Part shown: piece after piece, positions 54,120-64,000 of the stretch
How positions within the stretch are numbered: position 1 is the stretch's first letter
How the letters are laid out: each line of letters opens with the position of its first letter
From: Leptasterias polaris
Taxonomy: Eukaryota > Echinodermata > Asteroidea > Forcipulatida > Asteriidae
Direction: 5' to 3'
DNA: 64,000 bases
NCBI GenBank assembly: GCA_037783415.1
Contig: JAZGTN010000009.1
Span: forward strand, 124,001-188,000
Program-made: the position numbers and the translations under genes
The notes under the pieces: generated by a model
Database searches by the model: none
Seen by the model: the letters and a program-made list of their open reading frames with translations, nothing else
Told to the model about the DNA's origin: nothing

Positions 54120-56644
54120 ATGGGATATGTATGTTTCATGTGTGGAGTTCAGGTTGCTGGTTATGAGGACAGTTTAATTTGGCATTTGAGGCATGTTCAT
54201 GGTATAATTAAAGGTGGGTTGTTTACTTCTGTTGTCAGTTGTGGTCAAGATGGATGTGCGAGAACATTCCAGACTCATGTGCGCATGTATAACAAACATT
54301 TACTGCAGAAACACCAAATGGTACACAACATACATCATCAGGCCGCACATCAACTGGTTGTACCAGAGTTGGAGGGTGATGTTGAAATTGAAGAAGGCGT
54401 ATTGAACGATGACATCAATTACATCCAAAACAACGAGGAAGAGATTTGGGATAATTTTGATGAAAAAGAAATTGAAAGTAAATGTGCAATGCTTATTGCA
54501 AAGTTGATGTCCTCAAGTAGTATTCCTCAGTCTGCCGTGGATACTGTTGTAAGTCACACAACAGATGTTGTAAATGATTGCGTTTCTTTCCTGGGTGACA
54601 AGACAAGGAAGTTCATAATATCTAAGGGAATACCATTGGAAAGTGAGGATTTTCAGGCTTTAAGGAAAATATTTGAGAGCTGTAACAACCCCTTCAAGCA
54701 TGTAATGACTGATTATAGAAGAAGACAGTACTTCAAAGATCATGCATCTTTTGTCAAGCCTCAAGAGTGTTCCCTTGGTGAAGGTTACTTCCCCCGAACA
54801 AATCGCTCAACTGGAAATGTTGTGCAGGCATTGCGAAACATTACATTTCAATACATACCAGTCAAACCACTCTTAAAAATAATTCTTGAAAGTGGTGAAA
54901 CATGGCAGCGAGTGACAGAACACAAACCACATGAAGATGGCTTGATGGAGGATTTCATTGATGGTTCATATGCCCAGCAGGATGCATTCATTTCACGACA
55001 AGATGTTGTCAAGCTAATATTATACCTTGACGACTTTGAGGTTACTAACCCTTTGGGACCCAAAGCTGGGACACACAAACTTGGAGCAGTTTACTTCACT
55101 CTTGCCAGTTTACACCCAAAATATCGATCATCAGTTCATAACATTTACCAGCTGATGCTCTTCAATTCCAGTGATGCAAAACAATTTGGATATGATGCAG
55201 TATTTAGACCACTTATTAAGGATCTCAATGAGCTAGTGGAGAACTGCATGGAAATATCAACACCAACCTTTCAAGGAAATGTACAAGTTTGCTTAGCTCA
55301 AGTTGTAGGAGACAATCTTGGTCTGCATGCTTTATTTGGGTTTGCTGAGGGTTTTACTGCTAATTACAGCTGTAGATGGTGTAAAATGCATCGAGATGCA
55401 TTGAGAAAAGCAGTAACAGAGAAAAAGTGTTTAATGCGCAATAAAGCAAACTATGAGGAAGATGTGAACAGAAAAAACCTTGCATAAACCGGAATAAGGA
55501 AAGAGTGTCCTTTGAATCAGGTACATCACTTCCACGTTATAGACAAGGTTTGTCCTGACATAATGCACGATCTCTTGGAAGGGGTTTTCCCCCTTGAGCT
55601 GAAGTTAGTTCTAAATGAACTGATGGAACAAGGGCACTTTGATATTGATACTTTAAATGGAAGGATCACAAGTTACAACTACGGCCCAGCTGATATGAAG
55701 AACAAACCATGTACCTTTTCTCAGCATGCCCTTGCACATCCAGATGGAGCAGCTGGTCAAAAGGCCGGCCAGATGTGGTGCCTTATGAGGCATATCTCCT
55801 TAATGCTAGGTGACTTAATTCCTGAGGACAATGATCATTGGGAAATCTTGCTATTGCTGCTCGATGCCATGGACTTCATCTTCGCTCCTGTTGTCAGTAA
55901 GGAGGAAGCTATATTTCTGAAACACATTATCAAAGATCACCATAGTCTGTTCCAACAAGTTTTCACGGAACGCCACTTAAAACCAAAGCACCATTTCATG
56001 ACTCATTACCCAAGTGCGATGCAAGCCCTGGGACCCTTCAAGCGATTCTGGGACCCCTCAAGCGATTCTGGGTAATGAGATTTGAGGCAAAACATAACTT
56101 TTCAAAACGGCTCGGACACATTGTCTGTAACTTTCAAAACATTGCTAAAACTCTTGCATATCGAAACCAGGTGTCACTTTGCTACAATATAATAGCTGGG
56201 AATTATACCTCTGCACGAGATGTCGAAATTGGTCCTGGGTCGTCTGTGATTTTGGCATCTCTTGATGATGCTGAACTATTGTCATATGGACTGAGTTTAG
56301 CCATGTATGAGGTGTATGTAGCTAGCTGGTGTAAAGTGTGTGGAATACATTACCAGCCTAGTATGATGGTAATTGTCTCTAAAAGTGAGGACGACGACCC
56401 TTTGTTTGGAAAGATACTCCGCATTATTGTTGTGGGCAGAGTAGTAACCTTGGTGTATGAACATTGGTTGACAATCGGTTATCTCAGACATTTCCATGCA
56501 TATCAGGCAGAGCCCAAACAACCACAAGTGAGAGGAATCATTTCAGTGGAAAGATTGGTTGATGTGTATCCATTGCATGCTGTGAAACCATATCAACAGA
56601 GGGACAGCCTGTACTTCATTAGCACACGATACAGAGTACCATAA
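54120..56644 (+). pseudogene. CACTA-like (En/Spm-related) transposase, disabled by a stop and a frameshift
   Basis: From the ATG at 54120 the protein starts with two C2H2-type fingers (C5-X2-C8 ... H22-X4-H27 and C-X4-C-X13-H-X4-H), then an acidic linker. A long transposase-like region follows: T-N-R-S-T-G-N-V-V-Q-A-L, G-D-N-L-G-L-H-A-L-F-G-F, C-R-W-C, D-I-M-H-D-L-L-E-G-V, and, after the frameshift, M-R-F-E-A-K-H-N-F-S-K-R-L-G-H. The D-x-M-H-D-L motif and the later Glu resemble tnp2-type transposases. An in-frame TAA at 55485 interrupts otherwise continuous homology, and a 20-bp tandem duplication (56030-56049 and 56050-56069) shifts the frame before the last domain. The whole unit sits in an intron of the SAMD3-like gene in the same orientation. 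Element ends were not identified. Confidence 0.75.
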
Positions 56645-57141
56645 CAGTAAGCCGATATTAAAGGAATTATCGAAGTTTGAAATTTGACTGCAAATTGCAT
56701 GTAGTGTCATGAGGTCACATGAATGATCTTGCAAATATAATACATTGTACAATCTTGCATATATATGTCTTATTCTGTCTACCATGCTCTTGCCATCAAC
56801 AGTCACATTGAGTTTCACTACTGTAAGCAGTGCCAGTGATACTGCAGTATATTGTACCTCTTGGCAACTGTCTCAATCCAAACAAGCCAAAGGAGCAATC
56901 ATGGGTCTGACAATTTTCAACCCACAGAAAAAAAACCTGGCAATTTCATGAAAGTATTATTATTTTATTTTATTTTGTTTTGGGTGGGGGTTTCTGATAA
57001 TTTTTTTTAATTATTTGATAAGTGTTCATTGTTAAGTGGGAAAAATCCACTAGATACCTCAAACTTTTTTCTTCAAGTATAACCTCTTTTGCAAGCAAGC
57101 AAGAGGCTTACAAATGCAATTTTGAAATACTTTTTATACAG
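56645..57141. other. intron sequence after the transposase
   Basis: AT-rich with several T runs. It ends in the acceptor TTTTTATACAG. No gene or recognised repeat. Confidence 0.4.
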
Positions 57142-57283
57142 GTGGAGGAAGCCCGATGTTCTGAATTGGATTCCTCTTCTCAGTCATCACTTGACCTGCA
57201 ATCTACCTCTCAGTCGTCGCTTGACCTACAAAACAGCCTCAGACAAAACAGGAATCAATCAAAAACGACGCAGAATAGATTTT
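57142..57283 (+). CDS. SAMD3-like gene, basic linker exon
   Basis: Read in the frame that enters with two carried bases it encodes W-R-K-P-D-V-L-N-W-I-P-L-L, two S/R-rich copies (L-S-H-H-L-T / L-S-R-R-L-T) and ends N-Q-K-R-R-R-I-D-F at a phase 0 donor TTT|GTAAGT. The K-R-R-R-I-D-F ending joins in frame to D-I-K-E-I-L in the next exon, a combination typical of the family. An alternative frame is also open but cannot join. Confidence 0.6.
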
Positions 57284-57759
57284 GTAAGTAGAGATATTTT
57301 CAACCTGTATTGGAAAGTCTTGTCATTATTAGGTATAGGTGTAATTATTTCACCTCTACATGTAAAAAGCCTAGTTTTTCCAAATACAGTGTATACATGT
57401 ATCTTGAGTTATGATGGAATCTCAAATGTGCCCCAATTGTCCATTACACGTAAGTACGTGGTGCTTCCAACCCACACTTTTTTCATTTTAGAAGGAATGT
57501 GATGTTTCCACCTGGAATATCAGCATTCCAGATTTAAATGGAACATTTAAACAGGAACATTCCAAATTTTGAGATACTCCCTACCTGTTTCATGTAATTG
57601 GCACCCAAGGGTTTCTTGCTGGCCAACATTATTTTAAATCAGTCAATTACAGAAGGATCGACCTGGATCGGACTTCAGAAGGTTGATGAGTATGATTGAA
57701 GGCAGAAACATAAATTTCAAAGATCATATTTTTTATTTTTTTTTCTGTTGGTGGTGTAG

Positions 57760-57899
57760 GATATCAAGGAGATACTGGAGAAGCAGAAGGGAGGAGAAGA
57801 TATTGTAGATGAAATGGCCACAGGTTTGCTATCGCACAAGTCAAGAGTTCAGGCTGTTCGTGTGTTGGTATCCCATCTGATTCAGAATTATGGTGAAAG
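57760..57899 (+). CDS. SAMD3-like gene, helical exon
   Basis: The acceptor is GGTGGTGTAG and the donor GAAAG|GTATGT (phase 2). It encodes D-I-K-E-I-L-E-K-Q-K-G-G-E, a V-D-E-M-A-T-G-L-L segment and V-L-V-S-H-L-I-Q-N-Y-G-E-R, predicted helical. The next recognised exon needs phase 1, so one exon of length 3n+2 is missing in the 383-bp intron or has decayed. Confidence 0.65.
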
Positions 57900-58282
57900 G
57901 TATGTTAAACAAGTTTGTGAAATTAGTTTTTTTTTTCACAATAAATGCAATTATATTTCAATTTTTAATATTGAAAACAGTCAATAAATAAGTCAAAGCA
58001 AACACCACTTTAAAATTATCACAAGCATAGTATAATCCAATGTGTGATTTTTATAGGTTTCAGATTTATACAAAATGCAGTTCTTTCTGATTTGTTCCCA
58101 CATAGTCCAGTTTTATTTATGTGTGTTATATATTTTAAAACACCACATGCATTTGGCTAAACAAAGATTGAAATTTCAAGTCGTTCCTACCAAAAATTGA
58201 AAGTATAGAAGACATTTTAACAGTAATGAAATTCTATCAAGACACAAAACGAGTAATGTATTTGAATTAATTGGTGTTACAG

Positions 58283-58473
58283 ATGAAGTGACATCCGAAG
58301 ATGATGAGAAAATGACAACTTGGCTAAAGCACAACACCGAGCCACGATCTCAAGTGGTGCAGTACATGGCAAAAACTTCTAAGTCTAGAGCAATGTGTAT
58401 TCGGGAGCACCCTGAAGCAACAGTGGCCGACATCATGGGGATGTATCCACCCTTGATGGATGTCCAAGGAATG
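58283..58473 (+). CDS. SAMD3-like gene, central exon
   Basis: After GGTGTTACAG it reads E-V-T-S-E-D-D-E-K-M-T-T-W-L-K-H-N, S-K-S-R-A-M-C-I-R-E-H-P-E-A-T-V-A-D and Y-P-P-L-M-D-V-Q-G-M, with donor ATG|GTAAAT in phase 0. It joins in frame to the exon at 60062. The intron between them carries two palindromic MITEs. Confidence 0.65.
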
Positions 58474-58681
58474 GTAAATATAATCTTTTATCCTTAAAGA
58501 GGTAACAAATGTTCTTTGACATTGAAGGGGTCTCCAGGAACAATTGTTTCTCTAGTATAAACACATTTATGCTTGAGACGGCTATCACAATAATGGAGTC
58601 TGTAGCCTTAACAACTTCTCTTTTGACTAAGTGCAAACATTCAACCTTAGGCCAATTATATTGAGAGTCTCAAGTACTTAA

Positions 58682-59625
58682 AGGCACCTGGCAGTGGTAT
58701 TTTTTCAAAATAAAGCTTTTGTCATTAATATATACATTTTTATGAGTGGAATGTGAATAAACAATTTACTAAGGTTAAACAATTGTATTTTTCTTGTAAT
58801 TACAAATTAAAAAATAGGCCCCCCTTTACATGGCGCTGTTCGTGACGTCAATCGAGGCAGGAGAAAATGTGTAGTCTGGCCCCGTACATTACGTCTGGGT
58901 ACCTGATCAGTATGATGCGTTTTCGTATTCGGACGTCACCACCTGCAATCCTAGGACAGTGTACAGTCGACTAATACGAGACGCCAGTTTATACGAGGTT
59001 TTTCACCGGTCCCGAACTGTCCCATGCGCGTTTCTATGTCTTAAAAACGGAAGATACGAGCATGATCATAACGAGAACACGGATAATACGAGGTATTGTT
59101 TTTCCACCAGAAACATTTCGCTGGTAATCTAAGCTTCACTGCAACTTCCCTTGCACACTACTACCAACGAAAAAATCCCCGGGCTATCCAAGTGTTCACT
59201 GCTGCATAGCGCTGAAAACGACGTCGGACCAGACCACTTTGCCCTCGTTAGCCTAACTTTCGATGCCCGTAACTGCCTATATTTGGGATCTGCAGGAAAA
59301 AAATGCTGGCTGACCCCATCTTTAGTCGTTTTTGCTGCATCCAGCAGCAATTTTCGCTGGAAAAATGCAAGAAAAAACCCCCTTTTGGATAACCAAACGA
59401 AACGTACAATCTCACTACTGGCACGTGTATATACAACGTAAATAATCGAGGCGAAGTCTTCCTCGATTGACGTCACAAAAAGGGATGGGCGGAGTCGCCC
59501 CCAAACAACTTTATCTATTTTTTTAACATATAAATACTGACAAACAATTACTCAAAAAATTGTTTTATTGTTAATATACATATACTCTTATATAAAAAAA
59601 AAAAAAATTATATTTCCAGGTGCCT
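58682..59625. mobile_element. 944-bp MITE flanked by TTAA
   Basis: AGGCACCTGG and CCAGGTGCCT form the termini, with TTAA on both sides (58678-58681 and 59626-59629). An inner inverted pair GTGACGTCAATCGAGG (about 58841) and CCTCGATTGACGTCAC (about 59460) is also present. There is no coding evidence inside. Frames of about 100 codons near 59.1-59.5 kb are open on both strands but unrecognised. Confidence 0.85.
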
Positions 59626-59788
59626 TTAAGCCCTGAACTCAAATACCCACCAGTGAGTAAACCATGTGTCCATCCTGTCAGGTAGTCATAACTTTAGCAA
59701 CTGTGTGTCCAACTTACAAGGCACAATCAGCACAGTTAAAGGATTTTTCCGAGATATTTGCAATATAAATTGTTTGCTTTGTATACAT

Positions 59789-60002
59789 ACTATAAGAAAA
59801 TCTTCTCAATGAAAATTCAGTGAAATCTCCCCGAATTGCCGTTTTGGGGTTAGTTTCAAGGAACTAACAAATTTTCACCCAGTTTGGTAGGTGAAAACGG
59901 GGTGAAAATACCTTGAAAATGAATTAGTTTCTTGAACTCCACCCAAAAAGAACATTTCAAGGAGATTTCACTGAGTTTACAGGGAGAAGATTTTTTATAG
60001 TG
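59789..60002. mobile_element. 214-bp foldback element (MITE)
   Basis: ACTATAAGAAAATCTTCTC and CAGTGAAATCTCC on the left are matched inverted by GGAGATTTCACTG and GAGAAGATTTTTTATAGT on the right. The inverted arms are about 42 bp. The centre has further paired words (GTTTTGGGGTTAG, AAAACGGGGTG). The target duplication is not clear. Confidence 0.8.
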
Positions 60003-60061
60003 GAATTCATACAGATGCACTTTAAAAAAAAGTATTTGATTTCATATTTTCCCCCAAATAG

Positions 60062-60206
60062 GTCGAGCAAGATTTCCGTCTGATGCTACCATCTGCAGCA
60101 GATAAGCTTTTCCTGACATGGGACGCAATGTATGTGGGAATAATAAAATATGCCGACTCCCAAAACAACTGGCGCCAGTACCTCCGGGTGGACTCACCAA
60201 CATCAG
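60062..60206 (+). CDS. SAMD3-like gene, conserved W-rich exon
   Basis: The acceptor CCCCCAAATAG and donor CATCAG|GTAATT bound 145 nt. The frame V-E-Q-D-F-R-L-M-L-P, D-K-L-F-L-T-W-D-A-M-Y-V-G, Y-A-D-S-Q-N-N-W-R-Q-Y matches the conserved part of the family. It leaves one base, matching the entry of the exon at 62736. Confidence 0.7.
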
Positions 60207-60559
60207 GTAATTAGTTACTTATTTGAAATGTATCTTGAGAGTCGATAATTTTTTCCGTCAGTAGTTGTCCAATACAGGTGTTTTTCAAATTGTGTTTAAT
60301 GGAGTTGAATGTATGTTGTATGATTGTTTTCAACTCTAAACATTTGATTCCATTCCATTTCCAAAATAACCATTTAATTTCACACTTGCCAAGTTTTCTG
60401 ATTGTTTCTAGTGAAGTTGATGATACTCAACCCGTTAAACAGCTGCTCACATGCTTACATACAGAAAGTTTCCAGGGTCCTTATGTTTCCTTATTCATGT
60501 AGGACTATTTGTATTTCAACTGCATGGCCCATTTAGTAGGTCCCAGCATACATAAAAAA

Positions 60560-62583
60560 ACAAAGAAAACAAAACATACAATAATTTATATTCATGCTAA
60601 ACTTGATGACTTGGAAGTTTCAACCTCTGTTGACAGAACGTTATCTTTTACATCTGAAACAATGTCCAGTAAAATCCTGTTTGATAGTTTTATACCATTA
60701 ACCGAGTCACAGGTAAAACAGCTTGTTGTCAATTCTTCTAAGGGATCATGCGCTCTGGATCCCATGCCTACTAACCTTGTGGGTGAGTGCCTGGATGTTT
60801 TGCTTCCAGTACTTACCAACATTATAAATTCATCATTAGTATCTGGTACATTTCCTACTGACTGGAAAGAAGCTTTAATATGCCCTTTACTTAAAAAACC
60901 CAATCTCGATATGAAATTAGAAAACTACCGACCAATCAGTAACTTACAATTTATTTCTAAATTAACTGAGAGGGCCGTTTGTGACCAACTTTATTGTCAC
61001 ATGTCAAAACATTCTATGTTTCCGGTTTTCCAATCATCTTATCGGAAGCATCACAGTACAGAGACGGCTCTTATAAAGGTTAAAAATGATTTATTGATGA
61101 GGATGAATTCCCAACATGTTATTCTGCTTATCCTTTTAGACCTGAGTGCAGCGTTCGATACTGTTGATCACGCCATTTTATTGAAACGTCTGCAGTCTAA
61201 ATTTGGAGTCACTGGCAAGGCCCTTGATTGGTTTTCATCTTATTTGTTGGATAGAAGTCAACTTGTTTCTATTCAGGGTACCTTATCAGAAAAGTTTAAC
61301 ATCAACTGTGGTGTGCCTCAGGGATCCTGCTTAGGACCATTTTTATTCCTTGTCTATGCCTCTAAATTGTTTGACATCGTTGAGCGTCATCTGCCTGATG
61401 TTCATTGTTATGCGGATGACACTCAGCTGTATTTATCTTTTAGACCGGACGATAAATTTTGTCAAGCTGCTGTAACTATAATGGAAGACTGCATTGGGGA
61501 CATCAGGCAATGGATGTTGCATGACCGGCTTCTAATTAATGATGCTAAGAGTGAATTTTTGATCATCGGATCAAAGCAGCAGTTGCAGAAAATTAATATT
61601 TCCAATATCATGATAGGTAATGCTAAAGTTTTTCCTACAACATGTGTTCGTAATTTAGGGTCATGGTTTGATTCTGAACTTACAATGAACACCCACATCA
61701 ATAAAGCTTGCTCTGCAGCTTTTTTTCATCTTCACAACATCAAACGCATTAGTCAATTCCTAACACAAGACTCTCTTTTAAAACTAATTCATGCATTTGT
61801 GACTAGTCGTCTTGATTATTGTAATGGCCTTTTGTATGGTCTGCCAAAGTCACAGATAGCTAAACTACAAAGGGTTCAAAACGCTGCAGCCAGAATTGTT
61901 ACTAACACACACCGGTTTGAACACATTACACCTATAATTCGTCAATTACATTGGTTGCCTGTTTCGTACAGGATTAATTTTAAAATCCTTTTGTTGACCT
62001 TTAAAGCTCTTCATGGTCTTTCTCCAAAGTATTTACAGGATCTTGTTTCCATCCGGAAGGTATCTTCATATCAACTTAGGTCAGGGAATAATGGTATTTT
62101 CTTGGATTATCCTTCTGGTAAAATGTTGACTACATTTGGTGATAGGGCTTTTTCTGTGGCAGCCCCTAAGCTTTGGAATGCGCTACCGTTTCATATACGT
62201 AGCGAACAGAAACTTACCTCTTTTAAATGTAATATAAAAACCTATCTTTTTAAAGCCGCTTTTTAGTGTGTCTTTCTTCTATGGTCACCTTGTCAGTTAG
62301 TTTAGATTTTTAGCATAAATAGGGTTAAAGGCGTCTGTCTCCTGAAAAGGTCAAAACATTACCGATGCCAGCAGGGATAGGCCTATGTAATAAGTACTAT
62401 TAGTTCTCTGTTGGCGGGACAGACGTATCCCCATACTTTTGTTTGGGCGCTGGCCTGGTGACCAGTCTTTTTTCTTTGTCCTTTTCTTCCATTATGTGCT
62501 TTTTAACATGTGTTCTGCGCCTTTGATCATTTTGTATGTAAGGGGCGCAATATAAATTTTAAATATTATTATTATTATTATTA
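60560..62583 (+). mobile_element. 5'-truncated L2/CR1-like LINE with intact reverse transcriptase
   Basis: The insertion lies in an intron of the SAMD3-like gene in sense orientation. The 3' UTR ends AAGGGGCGCAATATAAATTT and (ATT)n. The 5' boundary is approximate (60.5-60.6 kb). The endonuclease is lost. Confidence 0.85.
60593..62266 (+). CDS. LINE reverse transcriptase (N-terminally truncated ORF2)
   Basis: More than 550 codons are open to TAG at 62264-62266. Visible motifs are C-A-L-D-P-M-P-T-N-L, E-N-Y-R-P-I-S-N-L, motif A D-L-S-A-A-F-D-T-V-D-H-A-I-L, motif B G-V-P-Q-G-S-C-L-G-P and motif C C-Y-A-D-D-T-Q-L-Y-L, then the thumb L-H-W-L-P-V-S-Y-R-I-N-F-K-I and the terminal L-W-N-A-L-P. All three catalytic Asp are present and no frame break is seen, so the copy is young. 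Because it lacks the APE endonuclease it could not mobilise itself. Confidence 0.88.
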   Translation, partial: HAKLDDLEVSTSVDRTLSFTSETMSSKILFDSFIPLTESQVKQLVVNSSKGSCALDPMPTNLVGECLDVLLPVLTNIINSSLVSGTFPTDWKEALICPLLKKPNLDMKLENYRPISNLQFISKLTERAVCDQLYCHMSKHSMFPVFQSSYRKHHSTETALIKVKNDLLMRMNSQHVILLILLDLSAAFDTVDHAILLKRLQSKFGVTGKALDWFSSYLLDRSQLVSIQGTLSEKFNINCGVPQGSCLGPFLFLVYASKLFDIVERHLPDVHCYADDTQLYLSFRPDDKFCQAAVTIMEDCIGDIRQWMLHDRLLINDAKSEFLIIGSKQQLQKINISNIMIGNAKVFPTTCVRNLGSWFDSELTMNTHINKACSAAFFHLHNIKRISQFLTQDSLLKLIHAFVTSRLDYCNGLLYGLPKSQIAKLQRVQNAAARIVTNTHRFEHITPIIRQLHWLPVSYRINFKILLLTFKALHGLSPKYLQDLVSIRKVSSYQLRSGNNGIFLDYPSGKMLTTFGDRAFSVAAPKLWNALPFHIRSEQKLTSFKCNIKTYLFKAAF

Positions 62584-62735
62584 ATGTAAACATTCATCCT
62601 CTTTTCACATTTGATAAGTCAATTCTTGTTTCTTTTTATTTATTCAGTCAAACAATACAGATGTCCATGAGTAGATGTTTGTATGCATAGTCTAATGACA
62701 ACTAACATGGATACTATTACTTATTCCATTAATAG

Positions 62736-62866
62736 ATGATGCTCGGAAAAATCTGGCTGTGCTGGTACTCCCTTGTATCCTGCCAACAGGGGTACAAAGT
62801 CAGATGGGGAAAACCTCGCGCTGCAGCACAGAAGATGCCACGAGATCATTTATGGATTGCCAACCA
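62736..62866 (+). CDS. SAMD3-like gene, penultimate exon
   Basis: The acceptor is CATTAATAG and the donor CAACCA|GTAAGT. It encodes D-A-R-K-N-L-A-V-L-V-L-P-C-I-L-P-T-G and E-D-A-T-R-S-F-M-D-C-Q-P. Its entry phase matches the exon at 60206 and it exits in phase 0. Confidence 0.7.
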
Positions 62867-63196
62867 GTAAGTGCATTTGTTTTCAATATTTATTAAAAGT
62901 GCCACTAAAGTGAATTCCTGAGCTGAGCACAGCTTTAGGGACTCTATCAGCTTCGCCTCCTTCAATTTGTCAACATTTTTCTAGATCATTGGGAATTCCT
63001 ATTAAAGGAACAAGTATGGGAAATCAAGTCAAAGTTTGTCAAGTATCAGATGAGCTAATGTAATTACTACATTTTTTTGCCATTCTCATTCCAGTTGATG
63101 TGTCAAAAGCATTATTGGTGCATGGTATATGTTACTTTCTAACTTCTCTTTTATTAAAAATCTTGAATTCCTCTCTATCTACTCTCTATAATACAG

Positions 63197-63520
63197 ATTG
63201 GAACCAACATTCCAAACTTTTTGGAGAAGAAACTGCAAAAACAGCCATTCATCCTGCTGTTGGGGAGCGCTCTGGTACCGGAGCAGGTATTTGTCATTAT
63301 TGAGCAAAAGGTGATAGAACAAAAATCTCTCTTGAAGGCTCTGGATGTTTGTTTTAAATTGTTTTATGTACTTGATCTCTCATATCCTTGGCAGTCCCTG
63401 TCTACCTGGGAGTTTTTCCAGAAGGCTGTCTATGGCCTAGGTAAAGGGACAGGGAAAGAGACAACATCATGTGCCATACGCTCCTTGCGAGCATTCCTGA
63501 ACACTCGGGCCAAGAAATAA
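63197..63520 (+). CDS. SAMD3-like gene, last exon
   Basis: After TATAATACAG the 107-residue frame reads I-G-T-N-I-P-N-F-L-E-K-K, Q-P-F-I-L-L-L-G-S-A-L-V, V-F-V-I-I-E-Q, L-K-A-L-D-V-C-F-K-L-F-Y-V-L-D, Y-P-W-Q-S-L-S-T-W-E-F-F-Q and ends R-A-K-K-TAA. The F-V-I-I-E ... A-x-D-x-C-F-K-x-F-Y-V-L-D ... Y-P ... W-E-F-x-Q pattern is the hallmark C-terminus of SAMD3-like proteins of fish and marine invertebrates, a group of unknown function probably spread with mobile DNA. The TAA stop lies inside an AATAAA (63516-63521), so the polyadenylation signal may overlap the end of the coding region. Confidence 0.75.
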   Translation: MGTNIPNFLEKKLQKQPFILLLGSALVPEQVFVIIEQKVIEQKSLLKALDVCFKLFYVLDLSYPWQSLSTWEFFQKAVYGLGKGTGKETTSCAIRSLRAFLNTRAKK

Positions 63521-63560
63521 AGGACACAATTCTTGCAACCTCTGGCTAAATGAGTGCCTT

Positions 63561-63830
63561 ATACAGCAATCCTTCACCGATCTTGAACTCTTGGTGGCAG
63601 CAGACATGCCTCCATTACTGCGGTGTACCTGGGTGGTACTGCGCTGCCTAGCGACTGGTATAAGGTTTGGGCTACACGGCGATCATTTGATCAGTCGCGG
63701 GTTATTAGACTTTTACTTTGCAAATCGCTTAAACCCGTCGCTTGGCAGCGCAGTACCACCCAGGTACCACCGCAATAATGGCGGTATCTGCTGCCACCAA
63801 GAGTTCAAGATCGGTGAAGGATTGCTGTAT
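63561..63830. mobile_element. 270-bp MITE with ~90-bp inverted arms
   Basis: ATACAGCAATCCTTCACCGA and the following ~70 bases (to about 63653) return as an inverted copy at about 63745-63830 with a few substitutions. Termini CAGCAATCC/GGATTGCTG are flanked by TA. The element starts 40 bp after the stop codon of the SAMD3-like gene, so it may lie in its 3' UTR. Confidence 0.88.
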
Positions 63831-64000
63831 ACATGTGAGACTGAAACACCTTTTTCCACATTAACTGCCCAATTTTCAGACAGGGCTTTTCAATTTTAAT
63901 GAATGACATTTTTATGAAAATGAATTTGTAAGAATACAATGTTCCTTAATTTGTAAGATTTAGATGTTCAAAAATCACTGTTTCAATGGATTATATTGAC

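Noticed and set aside
59129..59476. 115- and 96-codon overlapping frames on opposite strands inside the TTAA-flanked MITE
   Set aside because: They are mutually antisense, have no recognised motif, and lie within a non-autonomous element.

Overview
This is eukaryotic, metazoan DNA: coding segments are short exons bounded by GT/AG sites, the telomere motif is CCCTAA/TTAGGG, and the mobile elements are animal types (APE-type non-LTR retrotransposons with ATT-rich tails, piggyBac, a CACTA-like zinc-finger transposase, several palindromic MITEs). The mix of families suggests a marine invertebrate deuterostome (echinoderm, hemichordate or cephalochordate). The species cannot be fixed from sequence alone. 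I saw no rRNA, tRNA or prokaryotic features.

0-14.5 kb: a plus-strand multi-exon gene for a tyrosine-recombinase-fold protein (zinc-finger-like motif, SAM-like helical domain, catalytic-type YR domain). Its last domain exon is followed by an array of eight copies of a 153-nt exon on a ~740-bp repeat unit. All but the last begin and end in the same codon phase, so they can be spliced together in any number; the eighth carries a stop codon. A 5'-truncated LINE and a truncated piggyBac element sit inside the array. The introns are full of a degenerate TTTGCCCTAAGGG minisatellite.

14.5-32.3 kb: mostly repeats. These are a ~310-370 bp tandem family, CCCTGA-type minisatellite, a GC-rich module in four copies (three as a 660-bp tandem), a 380-398 bp satellite of 11 monomers, a LINE fragment, a piggyBac deletion derivative, and a 108-bp minisatellite containing TTAGGG. 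A possible small membrane-protein gene and a decayed copy of one recombinase exon lie at 19-20.2 kb.

32.3-33.6 kb: a nearly perfect (CCCTAA)n array of about 1.25 kb, interstitial as assembled.

33.6-53.3 kb: AT-rich sequence with small tandem repeats, an orphan minus-strand terminal exon, a 1.44-kb tandem repeat family (four units) interrupted by a nearly complete LINE with a clear target-site duplication, a regularly spaced array of 20-bp palindromes, a 187-bp tandem repeat, MITEs, and more LINE fragments.

53.9-63.5 kb: a plus-strand gene resembling the SAMD3-like (sterile alpha motif) family of aquatic animals, in seven recognisable exons. Its introns carry a CACTA-like transposase with two disabling lesions, two palindromic MITEs and a 5'-truncated LINE. 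Two exon joins do not keep phase, so exons are missing or the gene is decaying. The two host genes are not obviously related in function. The window looks like a subtelomere-like, transposon-rich region.
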